Positions 1-7,690 of a stretch of DNA of 32,382 nt are shown here, piece by piece. Position 1 is the stretch's first letter. Each line of letters starts with the position of its first letter. A program made the translations under genes and the position numbers. Under the pieces are notes generated by a model. The model ran no database searches. It was not told the DNA's origin and saw only the letters and a list, made by a program, of their open reading frames with translations. The DNA lies in NCBI GenBank assembly GCA_020426845.1, contig JAGQPF010000254.1, forward strand, positions 1-32,382, read 5' to 3'. Source of the DNA: Planctomycetales bacterium (GTDB taxonomy: Bacteria; Planctomycetota; Planctomycetia; Pirellulales; Pirellulaceae).

Positions 1-90
1 GATGGAGGCCCGACCAGTCGACCGGGCCTCACAAGGGTCGCCTGCGATGGAGGCCCGACCAGTCGACCGGGCCTCACAAGGGTCGCCTGC
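1..90. repeat. Tandem hairpin repeat, family A (two 45-bp units)
   Basis: Two exact 45-bp units (1-45 and 46-90). Each holds arms GGGCCTC and GAGGCCC about 19 nt apart, able to form a hairpin. The same core occurs at 2989-3063 and 14272-14346, again as tandem pairs. Here the repeat lies inside a reading frame, and 45 bp is 15 codons, so each unit adds a whole number of residues. Confidence 0.9.
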
Positions 91-711
91 GATGGATGCA
101 GTCAGACTCCCAGGCACGGGCAACACCAAGTGATCCGACAAGAGCTCCCTCACGGGCACCTCTTTGCCGGAGTCCGACAACATGGCATCCAAGAGCGCGA
201 ACTGATCATCCCAATCCCGCGGCGTCGGATGGGGCTCCAGCTCCGCGACCGTCGGGATGCCCGAGAACAACCCGTCCTCCAGCCCGCTGCTCGGGATCGC
301 GTGCAGGTCGAGCGTCGAGCGCGTAAATCGCTCATTCCGGTCGCTGACCTGCAGATCGGTGGGCCGGCAACGAGCCAGCACGTGCCCATTCTGTCCGTGC
401 CACTCCAAGGTCAGCACTCCGTCGCGAATCGTCATGTCGCCGGTGGGGCCGATTTGCTGCCGCGCCAGATCGAACGATTGCGAAGAGGGGGAGTTTCTCG
501 CCCCGGATGGGTCCGCCCTGCCCGCTCGCCGTGGCGAGCCATTCAGCCGCTCGAACGTGATGCGGCGCCCTGCCAGGTCAAGGCTCATGTTGCCCGTCAG
601 ATTCAAATAGACCGGCGTCTCCAAGGCTGTAAGTCGCACCCAACCGTGCACCTGATTCAGGCACGTGTTGACGATCTCCCCTGCGACCAGCTGCTGACTG
701 ACATTCCACAT
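1..711 (-). CDS. Hypothetical protein, 3' end beyond window
   Basis: The frame is open from an ATG at 711 to the left edge (237 codons, no stop), so the C-terminus is missing. The start is supported by AAAGGAG ending about 8 nt upstream. The protein begins MWNVSQQLVAGEIVNTCLN and has a short beta-rich stretch (VYLNLTGNMSLDLAGRRITF, about residues 35-54) resembling conserved hypothetical planctomycete proteins in which a small domain predicts the LTGN..DLAGR..F pattern; I know no function for it. No signal peptide or membrane segment is seen. The last visible 30 residues are two exact 15-residue units (ASIAGDPCEARSTGR) encoded by a dispersed hairpin repeat, read in frame. Gene identity is fairly certain from the open frame and ribosome-binding site; function is unknown. 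Confidence 0.7.
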   Translation of the reverse strand, partial: MWNVSQQLVAGEIVNTCLNQVHGWVRLTALETPVYLNLTGNMSLDLAGRRITFERLNGSPRRAGRADPSGARNSPSSQSFDLARQQIGPTGDMTIRDGVLTLEWHGQNGHVLARCRPTDLQVSDRNERFTRSTLDLHAIPSSGLEDGLFSGIPTVAELEPHPTPRDWDDQFALLDAMLSDSGKEVPVRELLSDHLVLPVPGSLTASIAGDPCEARSTGRASIAGDPCEARSTGRASI

Positions 712-987
712 GACGATGACTCCTTTCGCTTCGTTCCCATCCCAAGTGTTGATTGCCCCTGCGCGCAGCTTAACAAGCGGTTGTGACAACAGTCCGTCCG
801 ACGTGTCGCAGAACGGGAGAGAAACAGCCACGCAACGAGCAGAAATGTGGCTAGCCGGGACAACAGTCTGACACCGCTCGCTGTCCGTCGAATCACCATC
901 CGCCACTGCGCTCGGCGGTTGCGAAGCCGTGGACGGCACTTTCTATTAATGCTGTGAAATTCAAAGAGGAATGAGGAGAATCAATCA
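712..987. promoter_or_regulatory. Divergent intergenic region with a weak promoter candidate
   Basis: This gap separates the leftward hypothetical gene from the rightward dehydrogenase. On the + strand TTGCGA (919-924) and TATTAA (944-949) have a 19-nt spacer, a poor but possible sigma70-type pair for the gene at 988. No clear operator or stem-loop was seen. Promoter rules for planctomycetes are not well enough fixed to be firm. Confidence 0.25.
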
Positions 988-1827
988 ATGAGCATCGCGC
1001 CCAAGATCATCGTCGTCACCGGCGCCGGGTCGGGAATCGGACGGCAATGTGCCTTGACCCTGGCCCGGCAGGGGCACCGATTGGTGCTTGCCGGCCGCCG
1101 CCGCGAGACGCTTGAGGAGACGGCGCAAATGGCAACGTGGCACAGGCTGCCAGCCTGTGATGATCGGGGTTTGGAAGCAGGCGACCCTGATGAGGCCCAG
1201 GCGACCGGGGAGTCGAGCGATGTCGCGGGCGATTGCTTGGTGGCGCCCACGGATGTCACTTGCGAGGATTCGGTGCGAGGTTTGTTCGACCTCGTGCGCG
1301 AGCGCTACGGACGGCTCGACGTGTTGTTCAACAATGCGGGCGTGAATGTGCCCGCGACGCCGGTCGAGGAGCTCTCGCTGGCCGACTGGCAGCGCGTCGT
1401 CAGCACGAATCTCACCGGAGTGTTCCTCTGCACTCGCGAGGCGGTGAGAATGATGAAGGCTCAGGACCCCATCGGCGGCCGGATTATCAACAATGGGTCG
1501 GTCTCCGCCACCACGCCTCGCCCCCACTCGCTGGTCTACACCGCGACCAAGCATGCGGTCAACGGCATCACCAAGTCCACCAACCTCGACGGCCGCCGCT
1601 TCAATATTGCCTGCGGCCAAATCGACATCGGCAATACCGAAACCGACATGGCGGCGAGGATGAAGCACGGCGTGCTGCAAGCGGATGGAGAAACGCGAGT
1701 GGAGCCAACGTTCGACGTGCAGCATGTCGCCGACACGGTTGCGTATCTCGCCTCGTTGCCACTGGATGTCAACGTGCCGTTCATCACCGTGATGGCCACC
1801 GGCATGCCGATGTGGGGACGCGGCTGA
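988..1827 (+). CDS. Short-chain dehydrogenase/reductase (SDR)
   Basis: A soluble NAD(P)-dependent oxidoreductase of the classical SDR family. Visible motifs are the cofactor glycine motif TGAGSGIGR (residues 11-19), NNAG (115-118), the catalytic serine region INNGSVS (S171 or S173) and the catalytic YTATK (Y184, K188). GAGGAG at 973-978 lies 9 nt before the ATG. At 279 residues it is about 25-30 longer than usual. The excess sits at about residues 47-80, between the third beta-strand region and APTDV, and includes a dispersed palindrome (1141-1159). The substrate cannot be told from sequence. The next gene is 121 bp downstream on the same strand, so co-transcription is possible but not shown. 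Confidence 0.9.
   Translation: MSIAPKIIVVTGAGSGIGRQCALTLARQGHRLVLAGRRRETLEETAQMATWHRLPACDDRGLEAGDPDEAQATGESSDVAGDCLVAPTDVTCEDSVRGLFDLVRERYGRLDVLFNNAGVNVPATPVEELSLADWQRVVSTNLTGVFLCTREAVRMMKAQDPIGGRIINNGSVSATTPRPHSLVYTATKHAVNGITKSTNLDGRRFNIACGQIDIGNTETDMAARMKHGVLQADGETRVEPTFDVQHVADTVAYLASLPLDVNVPFITVMATGMPMWGRG
1141..1159. repeat. Palindrome, family C, inside the SDR gene
   Basis: CACAGGCTGCCAGCCTGTG is a perfect inverted repeat of 9-bp arms around one central base. The 15-bp core CAGGCTGCCAGCCTG also occurs at 26081-26095 and 29739-29753, both times between genes. Here it is translated as part of HRLPACD. Confidence 0.85.
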
Positions 1828-1948
1828 GCCGGAGAGCGCTCCGCAAAATGGCCGCCTCTGCCAAGAGCAGCTTTTCAATGCGGCCTCCGCCCGGGACAAT
1901 GGTCTCGACACCGATCACCCACCCAATTCGATTCAAGGCGCCACCGAC

Positions 1949-2938
1949 ATGACCCGTTTCCGACGATTTGCCCCGTTCGCAGTGCTGTTTGCCTCCTTGG
2001 TGTTTGTGCGCTGCGCTGCCGCGGACGACAACGACCAGGAGCTATTCACCGATCCCGCCAAGGCAGGGGCGGACTACGAGACTCAAGGCGAGTACCTCGG
2101 ATCGTTGCAGCAGCGGGACGAGCTCGCCCTGGGCATGCAGGTGATCGCGCTGGGCGACGGCAAGTTTGACGTGGTGGTCTATAAGAACGGATTGCCGGGC
2201 GCGGGCTGGAGCCGCGGCGAAGACACGATCAAGGGCGCCGTGCAGCGCGGCGACGACGGCGTGGTCCGTGGCGAGATCAAGGGCAAGCAGGTGAAAATTG
2301 CCGACGGCGAAGTGACGGTGACCGACGGCGCCGAAGTGTACGCCAAGCTCAAGAAGGCGGATCGCAAGAGCCCGACGCTGGGTGCCAAGCCGCCCGAGGG
2401 CGCCACGGTGCTGTTTGACGGCTCCTCGGCCGAGCACTTTAACAACGGCAAAATCGTTCAGGAGCGGTTGCTGCTGGCGGACTGCGACAGCAAGCAAAAA
2501 CTGGGCGACCATACGCTCCATCTAGAGTTCCGCACGCCTTTCAAGCCGAAGGCGCGCGGCCAGGCACGCGGCAACAGCGGCATGTATCTGCAAAGTCGCT
2601 ACGAGGTGCAGGTGCTCGACTCATTCGGGCTGGACGGAAAGAACAACGAGTGCGGGGGCATCTACTCGATCGCCGAGCCGGCCGTGAACATGTGCCTGCC
2701 TCCGCTCGTCTGGCAGACCTACGACGTCGAGTTCACCGCGGCGAAGTACGAAAATGGCAAGAAGATTGCCAACGCGCGAACCACCATCAAGCATAATGGC
2801 GTAGTGATCCACGACGATCTGGAACTCCCCAACGGGACACCGGGCCGTCAGGCCGAAGGCCCCGAGCCGGCGCCGCTCTACCTCCAAGGGCACGGCAACC
2901 CGGTGGTGTATCGCAACATTTGGGTCGTCACCAACTAG
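1949..2938 (+). CDS. Secreted DUF1080 (3-keto-disaccharide hydrolase family) protein
   Basis: A 329-residue exported protein. Residues 1-25 form a signal peptide (basic MTRFRRF, hydrophobic AVLFASLVFV, then CAAA before DD). The C-terminal half (about 138-329) is a DUF1080 domain, recognised by GNSGMYLQSRYEVQVLDSFG and the closing PLYLQGHGNPVVYRNIWV. The fold is concanavalin/laminin-G-like, and some members hydrolyse 3-keto-glycosides. The N-terminal half (about 26-135) is a beta-rich region often found before this domain in planctomycetes. It probably acts in the periplasm on carbohydrate. The Shine-Dalgarno signal is weak. An oxidoreductase of the kind often paired with DUF1080 is encoded at 22789-23838, but far away. 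Confidence 0.88.
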   Translation: MTRFRRFAPFAVLFASLVFVRCAAADDNDQELFTDPAKAGADYETQGEYLGSLQQRDELALGMQVIALGDGKFDVVVYKNGLPGAGWSRGEDTIKGAVQRGDDGVVRGEIKGKQVKIADGEVTVTDGAEVYAKLKKADRKSPTLGAKPPEGATVLFDGSSAEHFNNGKIVQERLLLADCDSKQKLGDHTLHLEFRTPFKPKARGQARGNSGMYLQSRYEVQVLDSFGLDGKNNECGGIYSIAEPAVNMCLPPLVWQTYDVEFTAAKYENGKKIANARTTIKHNGVVIHDDLELPNGTPGRQAEGPEPAPLYLQGHGNPVVYRNIWVVTN

Positions 2939-2988
2939 CGGCGGTCCGGATTCGTCAACGGCATCCGAAATTCCTCTGCCGGTCCACA

Positions 2989-3063
2989 GGGCCTCACAAG
3001 GGTCGCCAGCGATGGAGGCCCGATCAACAAGGGCCTCACAAGGGTCGCCAGCGATGGAGGCCC
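2989..3063. repeat. Tandem hairpin repeat, family A (two units, 42-bp period)
   Basis: Two 33-bp units at 2989-3021 and 3031-3063, each with GGGCCTC and GAGGCCC arms, joined by CGATCAACAA-type spacer sequence. The pair is intergenic, between the DUF1080 stop and the AsmA-like gene start. The same dimer with the same spacer occurs in the other orientation at 14272-14346. Confidence 0.9.
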
Positions 3064-3089
3064 GACTGGTTGCAGCCTCCTAACCCGAG

Positions 3090-4769
3090 TTGCTCGTGTC
3101 CCACCCACCTTCCCGGAAGCATCCTGGCGCGTCGTCGTATGCGGCAGCGGATCAGCATGGTCAGCATGGCCAGGATGGCGATCCGCAAGCCGTGGATCCG
3201 CAGGCCGTGGATCCGGAGCGTCTGGCTTTTGAAGCTGCGCAGATTCAGGCATCGCAGGCCGCGCCCGGTTCGGAGTTGAGCGAGGCGCCGGCGGACGGTC
3301 CTTCGGGTGGCTCCCCGGGGGCCTCGTCCTCCACAACCGGTGGAGGCGTGTCGGGAACGCGGCGCCGCAAATGGCTTCGTCGCAGCGCGGTGGTGCTCGT
3401 CGTGCTCGTTGGCGCCGGACTATTGGGTCCGCAACTCGGGGGCAACATCTGCGCCAAGTGGATCGCTCGCCGACTCTCCGGGGAGACTCACCTGGATATT
3501 CGCGTCGGCGGGGTGCGAGCCTCCTGGTGGAGCAGCCTCGAGGTCAACGGCATCGAGGTGGACACACCCGAGGGGCGCCCAGTCCTCCGCCTGACGCAGG
3601 CAAGAACCGAGAAATCTTTGTGGGGTTTGCTTTGGGCTGGCGCCGACAAGGGCAAACTTTGGCTCAAGCAGCCGCAGCTTCAATTGGAAGTCACCGCGGA
3701 CGGGCTCCGCGAAATTGCCACGGCCAGCTCCGAAACCAAGCCCGACAGCGGCCTGTTGGGCAAACTACTCAAGCCGGGCCGCGACAGCCGCCTGGAGGTG
3801 ATTGTCGAGGATGCCCGGGTGTCGCTGCGTCCCGAGGGGGTCGAAGAGTGGCAGGAAGTTGTCAGCAGCGCATCGCCGCGGCTGCTGATTGAGAGGCAGG
3901 GCGAGGACGCGAGCCTGACCATCGAGCCCGGTCGCGTGTGCAAGCTGCAAGTCACGCCGGCTCTCGTCGACGCCGGGCTGCTGTATGTGCTGCCGGTGCT
4001 GGTCGGCGCCGTGAACGCCGACGGAGAGTGCGAGCTGGCGCTCGACGAATGCCGCATCGACACCAACCATCCCGAACGCTCCCGAGTGACTGGCGAGCTG
4101 AATGTGGCCGCCATTCGCGCGGAGGTGGAGGGGCCGCTGCTCCGCGAGATCGCCGTGCAAGTCTCGCGGCTCGCCAAGCAGGACTCGTCCAAGCTGCTGA
4201 CCATCCACCTGATGGAAAATTGCCAAGTGCAGTTTGCAGTGGCTGACGGGCGAGTGCATCACGACGGAGTGCGTTTCGGACTGCCGCGAGTGTTGCCTGC
4301 CCTGCAGCTGCACACCAGCGGCAGCCTTGGATTCGACCAATCGCTCGATCTGCTGCTCGAGACCGACTTGCCGATCGATCGGCTTGGCGAAGGCCCCGTG
4401 CTGCAGGCACTCGGCTCGCCCAAAATCTCGCTGCCGATCACCGGGACGCTCAGCGAGCCCAAGGTTGAGGTGGGCCAGGCGGCAACCAACCTGTTGCAGG
4501 ACGTTGTCGAATCGCTGGGCGACGAGGACGTCGACTTGAGCCAGTTGTTGCAAAAAGCCGGTGAGCTCGGCGCCCGTCTCCGCGAACGACGGCAGCGTCG
4601 CGCGGAAGAGCGGGCCAACAACGCTGGCGAGGACGCTGCCGCTCCCGACGCTACGGACACAGGCAACTCGGGCCCGGCCGACGGCGCCAACGAGGCCGAG
4701 TCCGATCGCCCTCGACTGCTGGACCGCATTCGCGAACGGGGCGGCCTATTTCGTCGCAAGGACCGCTGA
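3090..4769 (+). CDS. AsmA/TamB-like membrane-anchored protein
   Basis: A 559-residue protein with a low-complexity N-terminal tail (about 1-90, with repeated DPQAV), a basic stretch (RRRKWLRR), one membrane helix (about 99-117) and a long beta-rich region with WSSLEVNGIEV, then LPITGTLSEPKVEVG near the end. This architecture resembles AsmA-type envelope proteins, some of which move lipids or limit outer-membrane assembly, but similarity is only at the pattern level. The C-terminal 100 residues are charged. An in-frame TAA at 3081 limits the 5' end, and no ATG occurs in frame before the domain, so translation must start at TTG 3090 or GTG 3096. No Shine-Dalgarno is obvious. The family A repeat ends just upstream. 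Confidence 0.72.
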   Translation: MLVSHPPSRKHPGASSYAAADQHGQHGQDGDPQAVDPQAVDPERLAFEAAQIQASQAAPGSELSEAPADGPSGGSPGASSSTTGGGVSGTRRRKWLRRSAVVLVVLVGAGLLGPQLGGNICAKWIARRLSGETHLDIRVGGVRASWWSSLEVNGIEVDTPEGRPVLRLTQARTEKSLWGLLWAGADKGKLWLKQPQLQLEVTADGLREIATASSETKPDSGLLGKLLKPGRDSRLEVIVEDARVSLRPEGVEEWQEVVSSASPRLLIERQGEDASLTIEPGRVCKLQVTPALVDAGLLYVLPVLVGAVNADGECELALDECRIDTNHPERSRVTGELNVAAIRAEVEGPLLREIAVQVSRLAKQDSSKLLTIHLMENCQVQFAVADGRVHHDGVRFGLPRVLPALQLHTSGSLGFDQSLDLLLETDLPIDRLGEGPVLQALGSPKISLPITGTLSEPKVEVGQAATNLLQDVVESLGDEDVDLSQLLQKAGELGARLRERRQRRAEERANNAGEDAAAPDATDTGNSGPADGANEAESDRPRLLDRIRERGGLFRRKDR

Positions 4770-5215
4770 CGGAATGTTGATCACGACCGCACTGGCATCG
4801 GCGCCGTTCAGCCCGCGATAAGACGCTGGGCTGATGATACTCTTCAGCGGTCTTCCCAGCGAACTGCCTGTTGGAAAGACCCAAGGACAGCCGGTTGGAA
4901 CGGTCTTCAGGGCGAGGCAAAGTGCGGTGTCGTTTACGGGTACAGTTGATCTTCCGCGCAAATTACGCACCTCGGGAGCGGGGTAAGATGTTTGCATTGC
5001 AACGCGTGTAGCGACGAACGTCGCTCGGGTGGTGAGGCGTCGTCGGAACGGCCGAAAACCCTGGCAGGCGGAGTGATTCACGCCCTTCCCTTCATTGTCA
5101 GGAAGGTGTTGACAGGAAACCCGAAGCGTCAGCGAGGGACCGATTCGCAAGTCACGTTTGACGACCGTCTTCGGTTGGGTTGGTTCAACACGTTGCTAGG
5201 CCCACAGGCTTACTT
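4770..5215. other. Intergenic region with hairpin and repeat, no convincing gene
   Basis: Both strands have only short frames that look like repeat-derived shadows. A stem of AGCGACG/CGTCGCT is at 5010-5025, and one family E repeat is at 5115-5139. Nothing else was recognised. Confidence 0.5.
5115..5139. repeat. Dispersed repeat, family E
   Basis: The unit begins GGAAACCCGAAGCGTCAGCG and ends AGGGA. It is identical over 25 bp to the copy at 24024-24048 and close to two more at 23940-24010. Confidence 0.85.
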
Positions 5216-5410
5216 ATGGAATGTCCCCACTGCAAGTCCGACCGCGTCTACCTCAGCCGGAAAGCGAACACTTCAGGTCTGATGCGACTGTTCTTCCAGC
5301 GCGCCCGTTGTCACTCGTGTTTGAAGCTGATCACGGTGCGCTCGCCTTTGATCGGCGGCCCGAGAGTATCTGACATCGACGAGGATTCTCGTCCGGGGAA
5401 AGCAGCCTGA
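5216..5410 (+). CDS. Small zinc-ribbon protein
   Basis: A 64-residue protein starting at ATG 5216. It has two Cys pairs, CPHC (residues 3-6) and CHSC (32-35), which is the layout of a zinc ribbon with a 25-residue connector; the middle is basic (RKANTSGLMRLFFQRAR). The role is unknown; such small ribbons may bind nucleic acid or protein partners. A TTG 36 bp upstream (5180) is an alternative start, but the Cys pair at the very start favours 5216. The Shine-Dalgarno is weak. It lies before a membrane-protein gene on the same strand, but that gene seems to have its own promoter. Confidence 0.62.
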   Translation: MECPHCKSDRVYLSRKANTSGLMRLFFQRARCHSCLKLITVRSPLIGGPRVSDIDEDSRPGKAA

Positions 5411-5489
5411 GTGAGGTTGAAGGCTACCTTAGCGCGAGGCCGTCGCTCGTTGCCGTCGCGCACGCTTCTCCGCTCCGCCACGCTAGCTC

Positions 5490-5498
5490 TGCTACAAT
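5490..5498 (+). promoter_or_regulatory. Extended -10 promoter element candidate
   Basis: TGCTACAAT fits an extended -10 element (TGnTAnnnT). It lies 52 bp before the ATG at 5551. The same nine bases occur before the isocitrate dehydrogenase gene at 24124-24132. No matching -35 box is seen at normal spacing. Confidence 0.4.
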
Positions 5499-5550
5499 CT
5501 TGGTTGTTCGGGACTGATTAGGTCCGCGCACCACAACCATCTGCGAAGCG

Positions 5551-6909
5551 ATGGCTCTCTCCCAACCTCGATTTTCGCTCTATATCGGCAGCTGGGCCGT
5601 GGCGGCGCTCTTGCTGCTCGGGTGGATGCACAAGACATCCCGCTGTCAGGTTCAGGAGGTGCCCGATACTCAAAGTTATCGGGATGTCTCGTTCGCCTCG
5701 GTCTCCGAAACCTTGTTGGCGAAACGCACGCCCGTCTTGCCCGCACTATTGCGAGTGTTAGGTCGTCAACGCGAGAGTTGGCTGCCTTGGATCCATTGGG
5801 GCATTCACGTTTTCGGCTCGGCGTGGTTGGCGACGGGGATGCTCGCGTCGGGTCTGCCGGTGTGGCAAGCGTGGGTCGTTGCCTTGACGACCCTCGTGTG
5901 TTGCACGTTCACGGGCAACGTGAATTTGATTTCAACAGACGCGTTGGCCTGCTCGGTGGCGTTGATCTCCATCGGGCAATTGCTGCTGTGGCTTAGCTCT
6001 CCGACGACGTTGCGATTGACCTTGTTGTCGTTGACGGTGCTGTTGGCGATTCTTATTCGCCCTTCTTACATCTTTCTGATCGGCTTTGCGCCGCTGGTCG
6101 GCTTGCACCTACTGCGATTGCGAGGAGCCAGCTGGCGAGCCGCGTTCGGGCAGGCATGGTGGGTGGGGATGGTCGTCGCCGCCCCGGTGATCGCCTACTG
6201 TCTGACGAGGTTCGCCAGTGTGGGCCATTTTCACATTGTTGCCTACGGCAGCTTGAACTTGGCCGGCATCACGTCTCAGTTCCTGGATGAGTCGGTGGTG
6301 GCAGAGATGTCCGGCGACGAGGCTCAGTTTGCCCGTTACGTGCTGGCCGCACGAGACGACTGGATGCGGGGCGCCGAAGTGCCCAAGGGCAACAGCTATC
6401 AAGCGATTGAGGAACGCTGGCATCCGTTGATGCTGATGGTTTCCCGAATTCAGAATGACCTTGGCGCCACCAACGCCGTCGACCGCGAGCGCCAACTGGC
6501 AGCGTTCAATCGAGCCGTGATTGTCCGGCGTCCCCGACAATATGCAGTGTGGGTCGCCAAAGCGATTCGGCAGGCGATGCGAATTCTGTTCACCGACATG
6601 GCGCTGCATCCGCCGTTTCTGGCGTTTGCGATCGCTGCGGTCGTCGGGTTGCTTGTCTGTTCCTCGGTGTGGCCGGCTGGCCGCGTCCTGGCAGCCCTGC
6701 CTGGCGAGCAGATGCCGACTTCAAGCCGGTTTCAATTGGCGGCCGTGCCGGTGACAGCTGCCTGGTATTTCGCGCTCGGGCTCGCGCCAATCGTGCTGAG
6801 CTCAGCGCCGCTAGGCCGATTTGTCGATGCCGTCGGCGTGCTGGTTCCCGCCTCGCTGCTCATCCTGCTCGCCCCGTTTGCTCGTGCCTGGCGGCGCAGC
6901 GAGCCGTGA
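5551..6909 (+). CDS. Multi-pass membrane protein, GT-C glycosyltransferase-like
   Basis: A 452-residue protein with about nine or ten hydrophobic segments (the first at about 11-26, several between 75 and 215, and four after about 345). An acidic first loop (VPDTQSYRDVSF, D39) precedes TPVLPALL, then STDAL (D130) and LIRPSY (170), a layout like the ArnT/PMT/GT39 glycosyltransferases that use lipid-linked sugars at the outer side of the membrane. I cannot assign donor or acceptor. A large soluble loop spans about 225-335. The ATG has no strong Shine-Dalgarno; an extended -10 element lies upstream. A non-enzymatic membrane protein is the alternative. Confidence 0.6.
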   Translation: MALSQPRFSLYIGSWAVAALLLLGWMHKTSRCQVQEVPDTQSYRDVSFASVSETLLAKRTPVLPALLRVLGRQRESWLPWIHWGIHVFGSAWLATGMLASGLPVWQAWVVALTTLVCCTFTGNVNLISTDALACSVALISIGQLLLWLSSPTTLRLTLLSLTVLLAILIRPSYIFLIGFAPLVGLHLLRLRGASWRAAFGQAWWVGMVVAAPVIAYCLTRFASVGHFHIVAYGSLNLAGITSQFLDESVVAEMSGDEAQFARYVLAARDDWMRGAEVPKGNSYQAIEERWHPLMLMVSRIQNDLGATNAVDRERQLAAFNRAVIVRRPRQYAVWVAKAIRQAMRILFTDMALHPPFLAFAIAAVVGLLVCSSVWPAGRVLAALPGEQMPTSSRFQLAAVPVTAAWYFALGLAPIVLSSAPLGRFVDAVGVLVPASLLILLAPFARAWRRSEP

Positions 6910-6916
6910 CGAATTG

Positions 6917-6945
6917 GCCACAGATGAACACCGTTGAACACGGAT
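6917..6945 (-). repeat. Dispersed repeat, family D (inverted copy)
   Basis: GCCACAGATGAACACCGTTG followed by AACACGGAT is the reverse complement of the family D core. It starts 8 bp after the stop of the membrane-protein gene. This core is widespread in planctomycete genomes in my recollection, but I cannot confirm it here. Confidence 0.7.
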
Positions 6946-7149
6946 GTCCTACTTGCGATTTTGGAATGACCGGGGAGTGACTCGTCACGTCAACACGAAA
7001 ACTAAGGTTTGGCCACCGCCGCAGCCTCTTGGCTTGGCTCCCCGCTGTATCGCGACCCTAAACGAAAGATTGACCGTCTACTCGGCTAGGAAGTGATCAC
7101 TACGGAGCGGTTCGGTTCTTTAGCTCTAGCCACGATTGGTATACCTCGC

Positions 7150-7222
7150 TTCCCTTGTTCGTGATCTTTCCGTCCCGTGATCCGTGTTCAATCCGTGTTT
7201 GATCTGTGGCGGGCCTTTGTCT
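7150..7222 (+). repeat. Dispersed repeat, family D (direct copy 1)
   Basis: Contains the core ATCCGTGTTCAATCCGTGTT followed by TGATCTGTGGCG, with a conserved CCCTTGTTCGTGATCTTTC lead-in. Orientation is the same as in copies at 7369, 9501 and 12589. Confidence 0.85.
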
Positions 7223-7368
7223 TCTTTGGAGCCTGCCTCAGAATTCTCGAACATCTACGTGGGATCATTTCTTGCGAGAAGTCCTCGCTGGCTTGGCATT
7301 TGGCCCGGCCCTGAAGCAACTTTTGGTTTGCACGCATCATGTCTCTAGCCGCGATGGGGAAACTGCAA

Positions 7369-7441
7369 TTCCCTCGTTCGAGATCTTTCGGTCCCGTGAT
7401 CCGTGTTCAATCCGTGTTTGATCTGTGGCGAGCCTTTGTCT
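7369..7441 (+). repeat. Dispersed repeat, family D (direct copy 2)
   Basis: A near-identical 73-bp copy of 7150-7222, differing by a few bases. The two copies lie 219 bp apart. Confidence 0.85.
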
Positions 7442-7690
7442 ACTTTGTTTCAGTCCTGTCATCAAACTCGTCAACAGATGTCTGGATGTACGCTCGGTTC
7501 TGGCTCATCTTGCAGGAGCCAATGCCCCCTTCTTTCCGCAGCAACAAGACGATGTCTGTACAGTCGCCGTTGGCTGCGCAGGATTGCATTTTCACCGCCC
7601 GGTAGTTGCCCAAGGAGTGCGTGCCGTGCGATGCGTTGTCGCTCGGCCTCCTTGTTTTCCATGTCTTCACGTCCGAGTAACTTCATTCTC

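Larger units (their letters stand above)
6910..7690. other. Intergenic region with dispersed repeats, no convincing gene
   Basis: About 780 bp without a supported gene. It holds an inverted family D half-copy (6917-6945) and two direct family D copies (7150-7222, 7369-7441). Two overlapping short leftward frames in 7440-7734 were weighed and not accepted. The composition of 7440-7690 is less GC-rich than the flanks, so it may be a decayed gene. Confidence 0.5.

Noticed and set aside
130-786. Rightward 218-codon frame at the left edge
   Set aside because: It is antisense to the open leftward frame that has a good ribosome-binding site, and its product has no domain character.
657-899. Leftward 80-codon frame with a hydrophobic start
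   Set aside because: It overlaps the better supported gene start at 711 and has no ribosome-binding site, although its first 30 residues look like a signal peptide.
6950-7150. Possible tRNA or small RNA
   Set aside because: No cloverleaf, no conserved tRNA boxes and no strong hairpin were found.
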